Assembly: GCA_958450365.1 (NCBI GenBank)
Contig: CAUEEP010000683.1
Coordinates: 62,001 to 126,000, forward strand
From: Mesorhabditis belari
Lineage: Eukaryota; Nematoda; Chromadorea; Rhabditida; Rhabditidae
Length of the DNA stretch: 64,000 bases
Reading direction: 5' to 3'
The position numbers and the translations under genes are program-made. Positions 1 to 9,838 of this stretch are shown here, piece after piece. The number at the start of each line of letters is the position of its first letter. The stretch's first letter is position 1. The notes under the pieces are model-generated. The model saw only the letters and a program-made list of their open reading frames with translations, searched no databases and was not told where the DNA came from.

Positions 1-1565
1 CTGCCTCCTTGTCGTCACGGCGTTCACGTTGAGCTCCGGCCTCCTTGTCGTCACGGCGTTCACGTTGAGCTCCGGCCTCCTTGTCGTCACGGCGTTCACG
101 TTGAGCTCCGGCCTCCTTGTCGTCACGGCGTTCACGTTGAGCTCCCGCCTCCTTGTCGTCACGGCGTTCACGTTGAGCTCCTGCCTCCTTGTCGTCACGG
201 CGTTCACGTTGAGCTCCGGCCTCCTTGTCGTCACGGCGTTCACGTTGAGCTCCGGCCTCCTTGTCGTCACGGCGTTCACGTTGAGCTCCTGCCTCCTTGT
301 CGTCACGGCGTTCACGTTGAGCTCCGGTCTCCTTGTCGTCACGGCGTTCACGTTGAGCTCCGGCCTCCTTGTCGTCACGGCGTTCACGTTGAGCTCCTGC
401 CTCCTTGTCGTCACGGCGTTCACGTTGAGCTCCTGCCTCCTTGTCGTCACGGCGTTCACGTTGAGCTCCGGCCTCCTTGTCGTGACGGCGTTCACGTTGA
501 GCTCCGGCCTCCTTGTCGTCACGGCGTTCACGTTGAGCTCCGGCCTCCTTGTCGTCACGGCGTTCACGTTGAGCTCCTGCCTCCTTGTCGTCACGGCGTT
601 CACGTTGAGCTCCGGCCTCCTTGTCGTCACGGCGTTCACGTTGAGCTCCGGTCTCCTTGTCGTCACGGCGTTCACGTTGAGCTCCGGCCTCCTTGTCGTC
701 ACGGCGTTCACGTTGAGCTAGATGCTCATCGCCGTCACGGGGTTCACGTTGAGCTCCGGCCTCCTTGTCGTCACGGCGTTCACGTGGAGCTAGATGCTCA
801 TCGCCGTCACGGCGTTCCCGTTGAGCTACATGCTCATCGCCGTCACGGCGTTCACGTTGAGCTCCTGCCTCCTTGTCGTCACGGCGTTCACGTTGAGCTC
901 CGGCCTCCTTGTCGTCACGGCGTTCACGTTGAGCTAGATGCTCATCGCCGTCACGGCGTTCACGTTGAGCTCCGGCCTCCTTGTCGTCACGGCGTTCACG
1001 TTGAGCTCCTGCCTCCTTGTCGTCACGGCGTTCACGTTGAGCTCCGGCCTCCTTGTCGTCACGGCGTTCACGTTGAGCTCCTGCCTCCTTGTCGTCACGG
1101 CGTTCACGTTGAGCTCCGGCCTCCTTGTCGTCACGGCGTTCACGTTGAGCTCCGGTCTCCTTGTCGTCACGGCGTTCACGTTGAGCTCCGGCCTCCTTGT
1201 CGTCACGGCGTTCACGTTGAGCTAGATGCTCATCGCCGTCACGGCGTTCACGTTGAGCTCCGGCCTCCTTGTCGTCACGGCGTTCACGTGGAGCTAGATG
1301 CTCATCGCCGTCACGGCGTTCCCGTTGAGCTACATGCTCATCGCCGTCACGGCGTTCACGTTGAGCTCCTGCCTCCTTGTCGTCACGGCGTTCACGTTGA
1401 GCTCCGGCCTCCTTGTCGTCACGGCGTTCACGTTGAGCTAGATGCTCATCGCCGTCACGGCGTTCACGTTGAGCTCCGGCCTCCTTGTCGTCACGGCGTT
1501 CACGTTGAGCTCCGGCCTCCTTGTCGTCACGGCGTTCACGTTGAGCTCCTTGGTCATTGCCATCT
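1..1565 (-). repeat. 36-bp coding minisatellite (about 43 units)
   Basis: Tandem 36-bp units run from the window edge to about 1555. A 14-unit (504-bp) higher-order period is visible: the block at 720-940 recurs at 1224-1440. Read on the minus strand, one frame stays open throughout and encodes the 12-residue unit RERRDDKEAGAQ, with variants RERRDGDEHLAQ and RERRDDKETGAQ. The commonest unit-to-unit base change falls at a third codon position in this frame (GCC, GCA, GCG, all Ala) but changes residues in the other long open frames. The right end joins a splice acceptor at 1565, so the array is an exon of the gene below rather than intergenic satellite. Confidence 0.93.
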
Positions 1566-1870
1566 CTAAAATTAGAATGCTCGTAATTTATTTGACTTCT
1601 ATCCATCTAAAGAACTTCATCATCATCATCAAAGTAACTGGCCAATGCTGATCGGGGAAAACTGTTTCTAACCTCTTTTCCTCTTGATGGTCCTGTTGCG
1701 CTTCGTCGTCGCTTCTATAATTGGAATGTTGGTAATGGCGTTTATTCTAATATATTCTCCCATTCTAACACTTACATAAAGATTACTTTACATATTGCTT
1801 TCTAATAAAAATTACGCCACAATCACAGAAATCAGCGCAAATGCTAGGAAAAAAGGAAAATTGAACGCAT
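1..1870 (-). CDS. KR-repeat secreted preproprotein, copy 1 (partial, frameshifted signal exon)
   Basis: First of a tandem family recognised here. Exon 1 (1870-1816) matches the signal peptide exon of intact copies but is one base short (55 instead of 56 nt) in an A/G homopolymer, which throws the signal peptide out of frame. Exon 2 (1714-1673, 42 nt) reads SDDEAQQDHQEEK with R completed across the splice. Exon 3 starts at 1565 with DGNDQGAQ and runs through the 36-bp repeat off the left edge. All junctions are phase 2 (AG|A), as in the paralogs. The predicted product is a very hydrophilic secreted protein rich in Arg, Glu and Asp. The downstream end is outside the window. The upstream TATA motif seen in the intact copies is altered here. 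Either a decayed copy or a sequencing indel; function unknown. Confidence 0.6.
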
Positions 1871-2518
1871 TTTGGATCAGTGAATCTTCGTTTGGCAAAA
1901 TCTGATTCATCGAGCTTTTATCGGCGGATTCCCCCAAAAAGTTGGTAAAAACACCGAAAAACCTTGCTTGGTTCCAGTGTTGTTGTTATCCTTAAGGCAG
2001 AAATCTTTCGGTGGAACCATTGGATCAAAAAATTCTGACCAATAACACTTAGTGATCGCTTCAAAAAAAATCGGAAAATGAAAAAGACAAATTTTTACAT
2101 TTTTTCCAAAAATTGTGAAAATTTGTTGGTCGAAAACTTCGGATTTCAATGTCTTTTTTCATTACAATAACAAGTCAATTTGGAAAATTCGTACAAAAAG
2201 TTTATGCACAATTTGCCCGTTCTGTTGACCAAACTCTTATTTCATCTCTAGCAATGGATTTCTTTGAAAACGGGATTTATTTCGTTGATCAAGCTTTTTT
2301 TCCCTTTTCGGATTGTCAAAACACATTTTTTAATTTTTGATACTACTATTATAATAAACGCTTATGCGACTAGAAGTAGGAAGAACAAGTCTGCAAACAA
2401 AGCTTTGAGAAGAAATAGATTGTCTCCAACCTCTGGTGACGTAACAAATCGAGACGACGAGCGCGGCTGCTTGGATCCTTGGCATCTCTAAACAATAAAT
2501 ATTGAAGATTTCAGTCAT

Positions 2519-3464
2519 CTATGCTTTTACAACAAACCTATCTATTCTCTTTAAGTCACGGCGAGCGGGTTGACCTTTTTCAGCATCGCCATCTCTGAAA
2601 TGGAAATTGTTTACAACATTCATCTTGAATGCAAAGTATCGCAAATCGTTTTATTGTACTTAATAATTTTTACTTATAGCACACAAGCGAGGAACTTTTC
2701 TCAAAGCTTAAAGATGCACATGATTTTTGCATCATTTACGACTAACGACTTACGAATAATAACGATACAAATAGTCGCTTGTTGTCAACTCAAATATTTT
2801 TTGGTCCCACGGGCTTTTGTGTGAAATACCGCCTGGTCGTGAATGTGTTAAAATGATAGGAGAAAACTGGCCAATAGGGATCGAAGAAAATAGTTGGAAC
2901 TAGGGCAGATCAAAATGTTGTACGGGACCGGGACTAGAACTCGCAACCTTTCGCCTACCGGACAAATCTGCTAACCCTTACACCACAACGCACTTCATCA
3001 CCCTTACTCCAGGTGGAATTAACTAAACTGTTTCTAACCTCTTCTCCCTGTCGTCGTCACGGCGTACGCGGTCGTCTCCATTATGGGAATCATCTCTAAA
3101 TAGAAATGTTAACGATCCGGATCTTTACAATTTACAATCAATCACGGTTTGCTCTTATTAATTCAAACACTTACATCACTAATAGTAATTTGAAAAGCTA
3201 TTCTGAGCAAAAGAAAGCTTCTTAGATCTGCTTGCATGATAAACACTAACCTCTTCTCCCTATCGTCGTCACGGCGTACACGTTGGTCTCCTTGCGCCTT
3301 GTCGTCTCTATAATTGGAATGCTGGAAATTGCATTTATTCCACTATATTCTCCCATTCTAACACTTACACAAAGATTACTTTACATATTTCTCTCTAATA
3401 AAACTTACGCTACAATCACACAAATCAGCGCAAATGCTAGGAAAATAAAGAAAATTGAACGCAT
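2519..3464 (-). CDS. KR-repeat secreted preproprotein, copy 2
   Basis: Four exons: 3464-3409, 3307-3251, 3095-3039, 2594-2519, total 246 nt or 81 residues. Exon 1 encodes a signal peptide (MRSIFFIFLAFALICVIVA). Exons 2 and 3 are 57 nt, phase-2 symmetric, and encode DDKAQGDQRVRRDDDREKR and DDSHNGDDRVRRDDDREKR, each ending in a Lys-Arg pair formed across the splice. In the last exon the usual GAGAAGAG|gtta donor has mutated, so the frame reads through DLKR into a short new tail and TAG. A TATA motif lies about 50 bp upstream of the ATG. Expected to enter the secretory pathway; the KR pairs are typical proprotein convertase sites (family knowledge), so it may be a peptide precursor. Ending at exon 4 is an inference. 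Confidence 0.66.
2891..2992 (-). repeat. tRNA-derived SINE-like element
   Basis: The minus strand has a tRNA-like head with an A-box-like GTGGTGTAAGGGTTAGC and a B-box-like AGGTTGCGAGTTCTAGTC, followed by a tail resembling CAAAATTTTGATTTGCTCTAGTTCCAACT. The same head and tail recur at 36981-37058. The fold is too degenerate to call a working tRNA. Confidence 0.55.
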
Positions 3465-3509
3465 TTTGGATCAGTGAATCTTCGTTGGTCAGAATCTGAT
3501 TCATCGAGC

Positions 3510-3517
3510 TTTTATAG
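3510..3517 (-). promoter_or_regulatory. TATA box of copy 2
   Basis: The minus strand reads CTATAAAAGCTCG about 50 bp upstream of the ATG at 3464. The same motif at the same distance is found in front of the other intact copies. Confidence 0.6.
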
Positions 3518-4247
3518 CTCCACAGATTCCCCTAAAATGTTGGTCAAAACATTGAAAAACCTTGTTTGGTTCCAGTGTTGTTGTGATCCTTAAGGCAGAA
3601 ATCTTTCGGTGGAACCATTGGATCAAAAAATTCTGACCAATAACACTTAGTGATCGCTTCAAAAAAATCGGAAAATGAAAAAGACAAATTGCACATCATT
3701 TTTCTAAAAATTGTGAAAATTTGTTGATCGAAAACTTCAGGTTTCAATGTCTTTTTTCATTACAATAACAAGTCAATTTGGAAAACTCGTACAAAAGTTT
3801 ATGCACAATTTGCCCGTTCTGTTGGCCAAACTCTTATTTCATCTATAGCAATGGATTTCTTTGAAAACGGGATTTGTTTCGTTGATGAAGCTTTGTTTTC
3901 CCTTTTCGAATCCTCAAAACACATTGTCCTTGAAAAAGGCGCGTTCAAAATGGTCAAGGTCGAAAAAAAATCAGTGAGAAACTCTGCAAAAACAAAGCAG
4001 AAAAAGATATTATCCCGTTTTACTACAGAGTAGTTTATATTTTCTGTCAGCTTGATAATCAGTCAACTTTGCTTTATTTGCCTTTTTCGATTCTAGATTA
4101 CTTGAAAGCAATGTTTTTTTCTAAAAGCTGCATAATTTGTAAAGTTATCGTAATGCTTTCTCCGGATTTTGTCCTATCTAATATATTTTGATCCAATCTG
4201 ATGATGGATCAAGCTATAAGTTGAATGTAATCAAAAGTACATAGATC

Positions 4248-6249
4248 GGACAAATATAATGAAAAGATTACGGTAGCTTTCCAAACTACTCACTCGCCTT
4301 TTTGCTTCACAATGACTAGCCACTAATAATAAGTTGATTCCACTAATACAGTCATGGATAAAAGTCTTTTAACGTTGGTTTTTAGAAGTTTGTCCTTTGT
4401 ATATCTTGGTCCAAATCCGATCAATTTGCAAACGGTTAAAAGATTTAAAGAGCTTATTATCTCTAATTTTAACATTACAAAAAGATGCATTTAACAATTT
4501 TTCATGAACACGGTAACAAGGCGTCATGACCTTTTTTAAAACAAAACTTGAGCCAAAATTGATGGACAAAAGTCTTTTTAACATGTGAGAAAAACATTAT
4601 GAAATCAATACTTAGTAGGTCCACCGCGAACCGCAATTACTGCTTGAATTCTCCTTGACATGCTGTCAACCAGATCACGTAGAATTTGGGGTCCAATAGT
4701 GGTCCAGACTTGACGGATGAAGTACCAAAGCTCCACTTTTGATCCGAATAGTTGCCGATTTCTGGTTGCTAACTCCGATTTTTTAGATGCCCGGCGCCTA
4801 CTTATCCACTTCGGGCCAGGAGAAAATCGTCGAAGCTCGAAAAAATGGAATATCTAGAAAAGCCGTCGCTGAGCTCTTCCGCTGTACCGAAACAACTGTA
4901 TCGCTTGTTGTCTCCAGGGCCAAACTCGCGGGAAACGTTCATCGTGCATCAAAAAAGTGGACGTCCACCAGTTACAACTTTACGAGAAGACAATGCGCTT
5001 GTTCTGGCCCACAAGAAGAACCCAAATCTAAATGCCTCTGATGGCGTGGCTATGGTGAAGCAACAATTTAACAAAGAAATTTCTCGAAAAAACGATGAGT
5101 AGACGCCTGATTCACGGTGGATTGATGACTAGAAGAGCCACCAAGAAACCTCTGATGGTAGCTAAGCACCGGAAGCTTCGTCTCGAGTTTGCTAAGAAGT
5201 ATCAAAGTTGGACGTTGCACGATTGGGTCAATGTTGTGTTCACCGACGAATCGAAAGTCAATCTTTTCGCCCCTGATGGCAGTCATTTGATACGGAGACC
5301 AGTCGGACAACGTTATAACATTAAATACTTGCGTCCTACAGTTAAATTTGGTGGCGGATCGATCATGCTATGGGGTAAGAAACTTTGTATTTTGTGCCTA
5401 CTGATTTTCTGATTTCTAGGAGCAATGTCCAGAAATTCACTGGGTCCACTCGTCCTTCTAAACTTAACGTTGAATGCTCAACGCTACAAGACGATTCTGG
5501 AGAATGAGCTTCTACCGTTTTCGACCGCAAATATGGGCCAAGGTTGATTGTTGTACCAGGACAATGCCCCGTGCCACAAGTCACAGCTGCTGATGGGACG
5601 CCGTGTTCGACTCGCCAAAGGAGGAACGGCTCTGGTGCCAGGATGGTTCAAAGCAAACCGTGTTCAACTTGTGTCTGCTCCTCCCTATAGTCCTGATTTG
5701 AATGTGATCGAGAACTTATGGGCGTTTGTGAAATCGAGATTGAAGGGGAAACTATTCGGATCAAAAGTGGACCTTTGGTACTTCATCCGTCGAGTCTGGA
5801 CAACTATTGGACCCCAAATTCTACGTGATCTAGTTGACAGCATGTCAAGGAAAATTCAAGCAGTAATTGCGGCTCGCGGAGGAACTACTAATTATTGATT
5901 TCATAATGTTTTTCTCACATGTTAAAAGACTTTTGTCCATCAATTTTTGGCTCAATTTTTTTTATTAAAGAGTTCATGACACCTGATAAATTGTTAAATC
6001 CATCTTTTTGTAATGTTAAAATTAGAGATAATAAGCTCTTTAAATCTTTTAACCGTTTGCAAATTGGTCGAATTTGGACCAAGATATACAAAGAACAAAC
6101 TTCTAAAAACCAACGTTAAAAGACTTTTATCCATGACTGTATTAGTGGAATCAACTTATTATTAGTGGCTAGTCATTGTGAAGCAAAAAGGCGAGTGAGT
6201 AGTTTGGAAAGCTACCGTAATCTTTTCATTATATTTGTCCATGACTGTA
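4248..6249 (+). mobile_element. Tc1-like DNA transposon with long inverted repeats
   Basis: Terminal repeats starting CAGTCATGGA follow a TA at 4346-4347 and face a matching CATGACTG|TA at about 6249. Long inverted arms (about 4248-4600 versus 5920-6240) flank a transposase reading frame. A paralogous locus at about 9655-9720 gives the empty site, supporting TA-target insertion. The sequence left of the true left terminus (4248-4345) is also present inverted inside the right arm, so the element is rearranged. Confidence 0.85.
4787..5898 (+). pseudogene. Tc1-like transposase (broken)
   Basis: N-terminal HTH similarity (SGQEKIVEARKNGISRKAVA), then the catalytic segments: FTDESKV (first Asp) near 5250, YQDNAPCHKS (second Asp) near 5560, and YSPDLNVIENLW (Glu, D34E spacing) near 5690-5720. 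A probable short intron with gtaag...tag lies at about 5374-5419. The open frame is split among several frames near 4960, 5095 and 5546, so it needs frameshifts or a stop to be crossed and is probably inactive. Confidence 0.8.
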
Positions 6250-6408
6250 TCAATGTTATTCATCCAATTCAGCGAGTGTGTTTTAAAGTTGTAAACTTAA
6301 ATCTTTATTAATGGACATTCAAATTCTTAATTTGTTCAGAAATTGACAAGCATGGCACTGAATAAAGCAAGGTTGAAAAATGAAAGGGATTGGTTTTAAG
6401 AAATCTTT

Positions 6409-7485
6409 TTAACGGCGGACATTGTATCCATATCCTTCTCTAAAAAATTAAAACATTAAAGAAAAAACCCATCTTACTGATAGTTGAACTGATAGTTGAA
6501 TCTATAGAACTTGTAGAGCAACTCTTCAAAGTTTACGATTTAACGTTTTAACAACTGTTTTCTTACTAACAACTAACCTCTTGTCACGAGAGGCGCCATC
6601 ACGAACGCGGTGAGCGTTTAACACAGTGGCATCGTCATCTCTGAAAGAGAGAAATTTGTAAGCAGCTTCACACATCTCTCATTTCCACTGAAGCTTTCGC
6701 AATTCACATACAGTAAAAATCTGATATAGCAAGCTTTCATAAGAAAACTGTTTTCAATTGTGCTCATGTAGACAAATAAATCCTCGATCCGTTATGAAAA
6801 GTTTCACTCACTGAGTTAATTCAAAGTTTGCCTAGACAATGCGCTGATTTTGCATGACTTGCTTAACAAACTGCAGATTTAGAGTCAGATTTTATCAGAA
6901 TAATAAGTGGATTAACTGGTCTTAACCTCTTCTCGCGGGGATCATCTCGGATGACACGGTATCCATATCCTTCTCTAAAAAATTCAAGCATTAAAGAAAA
7001 GCCGCATCTTACTGATAGTTGAACTGATAGTAGAATCTATAGAGCTTGCAGAGCAACTCTTTAAAGTTTACAATTTAACGCTTTAACAACTGTTTTCTTA
7101 TCTACAACGAACCTTTTCTCTCTTTCACGGAGTCCACGTTGATCTCCTTGGGGATCCTTAGGCATGCTTCTAGAATTGGAATGCTGGGAATGGTAACACT
7201 GCTATCTCGAATCTTAGGTACAATATTGAACCGGATTGTTTCATAGATCTGCTTGCATGATAAGCACTAACCTCTTCTCCCTATCGTCGTCACGGCGTAC
7301 GCGTTGGTCTCCATGCGCCTTGTCGTCTCTATAATTGGAATGCTGGTAATTGCATTTATTCCATTATATTCTCCCATTCTAACACTTTCACAAAGATTAC
7401 TCAACATATTTTTCTCTAATAAAACTTACGCCACAATCACACAAATCAGCGCAAATGCTAGGAAAAGAAAGAAAATCGAACGCAT
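6409..7485 (-). CDS. KR-repeat secreted preproprotein, copy 3 (intact)
   Basis: Six exons in perfect phase: 7485-7430, 7328-7272, 7169-7113, 6974-6927, 6640-6578, 6439-6409 (312 nt, 103 residues). Exon 1 encodes the signal peptide MRSIFFLFLAFALICVIVA with a gtaagt donor. Each following exon starts with one base finishing a split codon and ends AAG AG|gt, giving segments DDKAHGDQRVRRDDDREKR, SMPKDPQGDQRGLREREKR, EGYGYRVIRDDPREKR and DDDATVLNAHRVRDGASRDK plus R, then the terminal EGYGYNVRR and stop. The Lys-Arg at every exon end fits a multi-peptide precursor cleaved by furin/kex-type proteases; an alternative is a secreted disordered charged protein. A TATA box is present. I do not recognise a named family. 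Confidence 0.78.
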
Positions 7486-7530
7486 TTTGGATCAGCAAAT
7501 CTTCATTTGTCAGAATCTGATTCCCCGAGC

Positions 7531-7538
7531 TTTTATAG
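7531..7538 (-). promoter_or_regulatory. TATA box of copy 3
   Basis: CTATAAAAGCTCGGGGAATC on the minus strand, about 50 bp before the ATG at 7485; conserved in position and sequence with copies 2 and 5. Confidence 0.62.
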
Positions 7539-8021
7539 CTTTGGCGGATTCCCCTAAAAAGTTGGTCAAAACATTGAAAATCTTGTTTCGCTCCAGTGTT
7601 GTTGTTATCCTCATGGCAGAAATCCTTGGTTGCAACCATTAGATCAAAAAATTCTGGCCAAAAACACGTAGTCATCGCTTCAAAAAAAGTCGGAAAATGG
7701 AAAAACCCGATTGCACATCATTTTTCTCCAAAAAGTGCTAAGGTTTGTTGATCGAAAACGTTGGGTTTCAATTGACAGGCCAATTTGGAAAATTCGTATT
7801 TTTTGTTGATCTACATTTTGTCTATTCTGTTGGCCAAACACTATTTTATCTTTAGCACAGGATTTCTTTGCAAAGTGGATTTGTTTGATGAAGCTTTGTT
7901 TTCTCTTTTGAATTCTCAAAACACATTGATCGCGTCCTTGAAAAATGATCAAGGTCAGGCAGGAAATAAATGACAACTTTGCAAAAAAATAGCAAGCAAA
8001 AATTGTTGAAAAAAACGTAAC

Positions 8022-8225
8022 CTCTTCTCGCGGGAATCGCGAACACTTTGAACGTAGTCGAAGTCACTAAAATTATTCATTGCCTATATTTTCATTCTGT
8101 TTTAAATTCTTTTACGGTAAGCCTAATGCAAAGTTCCATCTACTTGAACAAAACTTTCACGAAAACTCACTCATCAAACCCAGAAAGCAGAACGAATGCT
8201 AAGAAAAAAAAAGAATTTGACGCAT
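8022..8225 (-). pseudogene. KR-repeat family, copy 4 (MRQIL subtype, partial)
   Basis: Exon 1 (8225-8171) begins MRQIL and is followed by a hydrophobic signal segment and a gtgagt donor, but is one base short inside a nine-base T run, so the frame breaks. Exon 2 (8066-8022, 45 nt, phase-2 symmetric) encodes DFDYVQSVRDSREK with a split Arg, then a gttacg donor. No convincing terminal exon is seen before copy 3. This subtype differs from the MRSIFF genes in signal peptide and in the FDY motif, and is shared with the copy at 12747-13019. The frameshift could be real or a homopolymer sequencing error. Confidence 0.5.
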
Positions 8226-8948
8226 TTTTTCGATGAGTTCGGTCAATCTCTTTCTTTTTTCTTGTCTAACCTTTTATGTATATCCAAATTCGCTCGGAAC
8301 AAAGAAAAAAAACCGTGATTGGTTCCAGTGTTGCAATCTCAAGGCTCAATGACTTTTAGTCAGAGTGGAACGATCGGAACGAAATTTTTCACTTAAAAGT
8401 CATGCAGTAACTGAAGAAACTGTAAATAGGTATTTGTTTCTTTGAACTCGCCAAAGCACAAGAAACTTCTTTGAAAAGGCAAGCTCGAATATTGATCAAG
8501 GAGATAAAAGGAGAAGAATAGATAAGCATGAAAATTAATCAAGTTTTGTAACATTAGTAATAAGATATATAATCTATTGCCAAGTCTACTCTTTAAACTT
8601 CAAAAACAAAGCTTTTAAGGCATTTTATTTTTATTTTCATCTTTGTAACGGATACTTTTTAACTCGTTGACTCGTTATTAAATAAACTCTCCTGTTTTCA
8701 AGCTATGTTTCACTAAACTATCTAGTTTTTGTGTCTAGCTCAAATGAATGATGAGCTCTGCCCAAAAAAAAACAAATGCCGCATTGCAAACCGCTTAATC
8801 CAAGAACTTGAGAGTAATTCCGATAAGGAACTTGAACAAATAAGATTTTGAAAGAATACAGTGTTTTGGGCATCGGATATCGGCATCATTCTAGTGAACA
8901 AATCAGAGTAAACATCTGGAAAAGCTTGAAATTTTTGTGCCCAATGAA

Positions 8949-8958
8949 CTCATATAAA
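8949..8958 (+). promoter_or_regulatory. TATA box of the Tyr/Asn-rich peptide gene
   Basis: actcatataaaaag lies about 40 bp upstream of the ATG at 8994, on the plus strand. Confidence 0.5.
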
Positions 8959-8993
8959 AAGAAATCAGTCAAGCAGAGAAATTAAGCATCTAA

Positions 8994-9294
8994 ATGGAAA
9001 TTTTTTGGCTTCTCGTGTTGATCGCCGCTTCAATGGTCTCCGCTCAGAACGAGTTCTTTGATGACGAGAAGTGAGTGCTTTCTGAATAATGGATTTTGAA
9101 CCATAATTTTGAATACAAGTAACAATTCAACTTATTATCATCCTGAAGCTCACACCAACTCCAGACCAATCCGAGCGAAACAAGCGTATTACCGAAACGG
9201 GGCCTACTTCGCCTCACCTTACAATCGATACAACAACAATGGCGTCTACTATTACAACTCTGCGTCAGCTTTAGAAGCAATCCCTTTTACTTGA
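8994..9294 (+). CDS. small secreted Tyr/Asn-rich peptide
   Basis: Two exons, 8994-9070 and 9120-9294, joined in phase (GA|GAA split, gtgagt donor, acaag acceptor), give 83 residues. The first 17-18 residues (MEIFWLLVLIAASMVSA) form a signal peptide with an Ala-x-Ala-like cleavage site. The mature part starts QNEFFDDE and is rich in Tyr and Asn, with runs such as RAKQAYYRNGAYFASPYNRY and NNNGVYYYN. No cysteines and no clear dibasic sites. A TATA box is present. It lies between two duplicated units of the KR-repeat array but on the opposite strand. Composition recalls secreted structural or antimicrobial Tyr-rich peptides of nematodes, but no family assignment is justified. Confidence 0.72.
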
Positions 9295-9838
9295 AAGTCA
9301 CACTCTTCAGTTCACCACCTACCAGATATACTTTAGTAACACGCAATACTATCGAGGCTCAAGCGGCTGAAACCATTGACGACACTGACTTTCACTGATA
9401 CAATCATCTCCAAAAGCTTCGAGAAATAAACGGTGAGATTCAGCAGGGGTTTTTCCTTATTTGAAATCGTAGATCATGGCAGCTCGAGGCACGAGCTTGT
9501 TGTCATCAATTTTTGCAGTAAAAACCACTAGCGAAGTGAAAAGGAAAATGATTATAAATCTAGTGAGTGTGTAGTTTATTTTTGTACAAAACATTACGTA
9601 AGCAAACACTTGGCAAAATTCGAAGCCCGCACTATTTTCTTTACACCGTGGTACAATAACTAACTACTAACAATATGTTGATTCAATTAATACCAATGTT
9701 ATTCATCCAATTCAGCGAGTGTGTTCTAAAGTTGTAAACTTAAATCTTTATTAATAGACATTCAAATTGTAAATTTGTTCGGAAATTAGTAAAAATGGCA
9801 CTGAATAAAGCAAGGTTGAGAAATGAAAGGGATTGGTT
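9295..9838. other. intergenic, small mariner scrap
   Basis: No gene seen. A mariner-like fragment of about 45 bp (minus strand, reading CISESQCRQWFQ) lies at about 9365-9412. From 9655 the sequence is paralogous to the 3' flank of copy 3 at 6252 onwards. Confidence 0.5.

Noticed and set aside
29..721. Plus-strand 230-residue frame with LSSGLLVVTAFT repeats
   Set aside because: Shadow of the minus-strand repeat exon; unit variation changes residues here, and the frame stops at variant units.
1..1565. CRISPR-like direct repeat array
   Set aside because: Units are contiguous with no spacers, and the context is eukaryotic; it is a coding minisatellite.
7680..7976. 98-residue minus frame as a separate gene upstream of copy 3
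   Set aside because: Region is flanking DNA shared by all duplicated units; the frame is not conserved among them.
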